A DNA stretch of 64,000 bases from Oxalobacter paeniformigenes (GTDB taxonomy: Bacteria > Pseudomonadota > Gammaproteobacteria > Burkholderiales > Burkholderiaceae_D): assembly GCF_027158465.1 (NCBI RefSeq), contig NZ_JAMKYL010000002.1, positions 1 to 64,000 of the forward strand, given 5' to 3'. The position numbers and the translations under genes are program-made. The notes beneath the pieces were generated by a model. That model was given only the letters and a program-made list of their open reading frames with translations. It ran no database searches and was not told the DNA's origin. Positions 61,309 to 64,000 of this stretch are shown here, in pieces. The stretch's first letter is position 1, and the number at the start of each line of letters is the position of its first letter.

Positions 61309-64000
61309 ATGCAATCGCAACCGCAGGAAAATCAGGAAAACGGCAAGCAACAGGGTACGTTCTGGACGCGCTCTGCGGATGCGCTTGCCGATGTCGCTTA
61401 CCGCTACCGCTTTTTCTTCAGAGTGGCTTTCGGCATTTTTTTCGCGATTTATCTTGTTATTGCCGTAATCATTCTCGGTATACGATACATCGTTTTGCCA
61501 CAGGTCAGTGCCTACAAGACCGAAATCGAACGTATGGCGAGTGAATCGCTTGGGTGTCCCGTTTCTTTTGCGGAGATCGAGGCGTCGTGGTATGGATTGC
61601 AGCCACGGGTCGATCTGGAAGATGTCGTGGTGTCGGACAATGAGGGACATGAAGTCGTGCGGCTTGAGCATGTCGGTGCGGTCGTTTCATGGTGGTCGTT
61701 GCCGCTGATGGAAGTTCGTCTGGAATCGTTGCAGATCGACAAGCCGGATATACAGGTCATGCGCGACAGACAAGGGTATTTTTATCTGGCGGGCATCCGT
61801 CTGGAAAACGATGACGGGAAAAAGCCCAATGTAGGGGACTGGGTGCTGAAACAGCACGAAATCATCATACGTGACGGAAAGGTGCGCTGGAAAGATGCGT
61901 TGCGCAACGATCAGGAACTGAATCTGGAGCAGGTTGGCTTCGTCATGAAAAATCGTGGACGCCGCCATCGGTTCCGTCTGGCGGCTGTTCCGGATGTGCC
62001 GCTGGCGAATTCAATCGATATTCGGGGCGATTTGTCGCATCCAAGATTCGCCGAACGTATTTCGGACTTTTCGAAATGGAAAGGTGAACTCTATGCGGAT
62101 ATGCCGGGTGTCCGGCTGGATGAGTGGAAGCGGTTTGTCGATTTCCCTCTGGATGTACAAGGCGGTTCCGGCTCTGTCCGGGCCTGGTTGGCCCTGGATG
62201 GGCTCAGATTGTCCGGCGTGACAGCCGATATCGAAGGCAAGAATATCCGGTTTACGCCTGATACGACGTTGCCGGTACTGGATGTAAGCCGCGTGTCGGG
62301 GCGTTTTTCGATGGAAACGCCAAAATACCGCACGGCGGCAGACAATCCGCAGAAAAAGCCGGTGTACACGTATGCTGCCAACCATTTCTCGATGGAAACG
62401 GCAGAAGGCAAAGCGCTGCACGATACCACATTCTCCGTCATGTATGTGCCCGGACAGGACCGTGTGCCTGAAGAGCTGAAAGTCGAAATCGGCAAGCTTG
62501 ATATCAGTGAACTGACGGCGTTTTTGCCCTATTTGCCGATCGAAAAGGAGATGCGCAGCCAGGTGGAATCGCGACATCTGGCGGGCAAACTGTCCGGTGT
62601 CACCGTCCAATGGAAGCAGGCCGCCGGCACCGATCCCGTTTATCTGGTTCAGGGACGGTTTGAGGGGTTGACCGTTTTGGAAAAGAACGGAACCGGTCAT
62701 GCCGAAGTTTCTTCAGGACAAATTGCGCAGTTGCCCGCGCATCCGGGATTCGCGAATTTGAGCGGCTCGGTTTCCGCCAATGAATATGGCGGTGAATTGG
62801 TGTTGGACTCGAAGAATGCCGTGCTGGCGCTGCCGTTTTATGCTGCGAATGTTCCGCAAAAGGCCGATGGGCTGATGGCGAAAATCGGATGGAAACGTTC
62901 GGCAGACAACGTCCTGTCGGTCGATATCGGACAATTGTCACTGTTGCAGGATGGTATGCGGATGAATATTTCCGGGCAATATACGAACGATCTGAAAGAT
63001 ACGGCGAACCGGTATGGCAGTGCGGATTTGAAGGCGAAAATCGAAAATCTGGAAATCGCGCGTGTCAGAAAATACATCCCGCTTCAGACTCCCGTTTCAC
63101 TCAAAGAATGGTTGAGCGGTGCCCTGAAAGGCGGGAAAGTCAGTGAGGCGGAAATTCACCTTAAAGGGGCGCTTGCCGATTTTCCGTATGCAGGGCAGAG
63201 CGGAAATGGCATTTTCTCGGTTCGTGCCCGGTTGGCCGACGGTTTGCTGAATTTCACTCCTGATACGTTTGCCGATGGGGGCAAACGTCCGTTATGGCCG
63301 GTTATCGAAAAAATCCAGGGTGAATTTCGCATGAACGGCAGTTATCTGGCTATCCATGCCGACAGCGCGGAGACCAACCATGCGGTACTGGAAAATGTGG
63401 ATGTCATTATCGCCGATGTCCTGTCGGACAATCCGCAGCTCGATATCAAGGGAAAGGCGGCAGGAACCTTGCAGCATTTGGTCGGATATGTGAATTTGTC
63501 ACCTGTTACGGACTGGATCGGACACCTGACGGAAAAAACCACAGCGACCGGCAACGCGAAACTGGCACTCGAAATGCATTTGCCGCTTGAAAAAATGGCG
63601 GCTTCCACGGTCAAGGGGACATTGCAGTTCGACAATAACGATATTGTTTTGCTGGAAGATTTGCCGGTTATCACGAAAACGCAAGGGCAGTTGCTGTTTT
63701 CCGAAAAAGGTTTCCGGCTGGAAAAAGTCCGTGGGGATTTTCTGCATGAACCGGTTACGGTATCAGGCGGGACGCAGCCGGACGGACATTTTCTGGTACG
63801 TGCCGACGGCGTGTTGAGTGCAAGGGGATTGCAACGTACCTATCATACGGGTGCGATGGGCAAGCTGGTACAAAATCTTTCGGGCAATACACCGTATACC
63901 GTCAGCATCAGGGATGGCATGATACGGGTCGACTCGTCACTGAAAGGCCTGAAAATCGGTTTGCCGACTCCGTTGGGCAAACCGGCAGGCAGTGTGCTGC
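61309..64000 (+). CDS. YhdP-like AsmA-family envelope protein (5' part)
   Basis: The first 897 codons of a large protein that runs past the window edge. A membrane helix near residues 35-60 (FGIFFAIYLVIAVIILGIRYI) is followed by a long beta-rich periplasmic body typical of YhdP/TamB/AsmA-like bridge proteins, with repeats such as VDLEDVVVSDNEGHEV. YhdP family members move phospholipid to the outer membrane, so it complements the Mla genes, which return it. The start at 61309 is the first ATG with the right frame; a GTG three bases earlier is possible. Full length should be about 1300 residues. Confidence 0.88.
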   Translation, partial: MQSQPQENQENGKQQGTFWTRSADALADVAYRYRFFFRVAFGIFFAIYLVIAVIILGIRYIVLPQVSAYKTEIERMASESLGCPVSFAEIEASWYGLQPRVDLEDVVVSDNEGHEVVRLEHVGAVVSWWSLPLMEVRLESLQIDKPDIQVMRDRQGYFYLAGIRLENDDGKKPNVGDWVLKQHEIIIRDGKVRWKDALRNDQELNLEQVGFVMKNRGRRHRFRLAAVPDVPLANSIDIRGDLSHPRFAERISDFSKWKGELYADMPGVRLDEWKRFVDFPLDVQGGSGSVRAWLALDGLRLSGVTADIEGKNIRFTPDTTLPVLDVSRVSGRFSMETPKYRTAADNPQKKPVYTYAANHFSMETAEGKALHDTTFSVMYVPGQDRVPEELKVEIGKLDISELTAFLPYLPIEKEMRSQVESRHLAGKLSGVTVQWKQAAGTDPVYLVQGRFEGLTVLEKNGTGHAEVSSGQIAQLPAHPGFANLSGSVSANEYGGELVLDSKNAVLALPFYAANVPQKADGLMAKIGWKRSADNVLSVDIGQLSLLQDGMRMNISGQYTNDLKDTANRYGSADLKAKIENLEIARVRKYIPLQTPVSLKEWLSGALKGGKVSEAEIHLKGALADFPYAGQSGNGIFSVRARLADGLLNFTPDTFADGGKRPLWPVIEKIQGEFRMNGSYLAIHADSAETNHAVLENVDVIIADVLSDNPQLDIKGKAAGTLQHLVGYVNLSPVTDWIGHLTEKTTATGNAKLALEMHLPLEKMAASTVKGTLQFDNNDIVLLEDLPVITKTQGQLLFSEKGFRLEKVRGDFLHEPVTVSGGTQPDGHFLVRADGVLSARGLQRTYHTGAMGKLVQNLSGNTPYTVSIRDGMIRVDSSLKGLKIGLPTPLGKPAGSVL

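Noticed and set aside
1..64000. CRISPR array, transposon, prophage or toxin-antitoxin system
   Set aside because: No direct-repeat array, transposase, integrase, phage structural or paired small toxin genes were found on reading both strands.

Overview
The window looks like chromosomal core sequence from a betaproteobacterium of the order Burkholderiales. Oxalobacteraceae, and Oxalobacter in particular, is my best guess. The basis is gene order: sspAB - nif3 - htrA - hinT - hisEIFAHBCDG - murA - ABC exporter - mla, and gpmA - envC - ctpA - E1-like enzyme beside rhodanese - grxC - secB - gpsA, are familiar Burkholderiales arrangements. Further support comes from a middling GC content and an acetate/CoA-oriented gene set. 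No phage, insertion sequence, CRISPR array or plasmid gene was seen. This is inference from memory of gene order, not from a database search.

Layout. 1-13.3 kb: the tail of an unidentified gene, dps, a SWIM/SNF2 helicase (-), tex, ubiX, an AI-2E-type permease (-), a meso-diaminopimelate dehydrogenase (-), an NSS-family sodium symporter and a succinate/acetate CoA-transferase (-). 13.7-17.0 kb: tRNA-Thr(UGU), sspB, sspA and nif3 on the minus strand, with a DegS/DegQ-like protease diverging from nif3 with only three bases between the start codons. 17.0-31.3 kb: nineteen collinear minus-strand genes, which in transcription order are mlaFEDACB, an ABC-2 exporter pair, murA, hisGDCBHAFIE and hinT. 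Many of them overlap by ATGA. 31.3-44.9 kb: ettA (-), kup, a flavodoxin/ferredoxin protein (-) diverging from a MarR regulator, rsmI (-) diverging from yraN-diaA-dolP, waaC and ygfA (-), slt, cca and a GNAT acetyltransferase. 45.0-50.2 kb: a lower-GC island with a nitrilase, an ActP-like symporter and a DUF485 protein (-), then a metallo-beta-lactamase-fold hydrolase (+) and lrgAB (-). 50.2-64.0 kb: a Sel1-repeat protein, a small unknown protein, a MoeB/ThiF-like E1 enzyme, ctpA, envC and gpmA (-), then rhodanese, grxC, secB and gpsA (+), glnE (-), and the first 897 codons of a yhdP-like gene cut by the window edge.

How the genes fit together. Envelope upkeep dominates: Mla lipid transport, murA, slt, envC, ctpA, waaC, dolP, lrgAB and yhdP. 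There is also complete histidine synthesis from HisG to HisI, although HisG is the short form that needs HisZ and no HisZ is present here. Protein quality control is represented by sspAB, the DegS/DegQ-like protease and secB. Carbon and acid handling is represented by the CoA-transferase, the ActP-like symporter and the nitrilase.

I found no convincing new defence or mobile system. The most informative observations are absences and regulatory DNA: tatABC and the cytochrome bc1 genes are missing from the sspA-nif3-htrA-hinT interval, ibaG/bolA is missing between mla and murA, and there are strong palindromes in the CoA-transferase and EFR1/MarR promoter regions.
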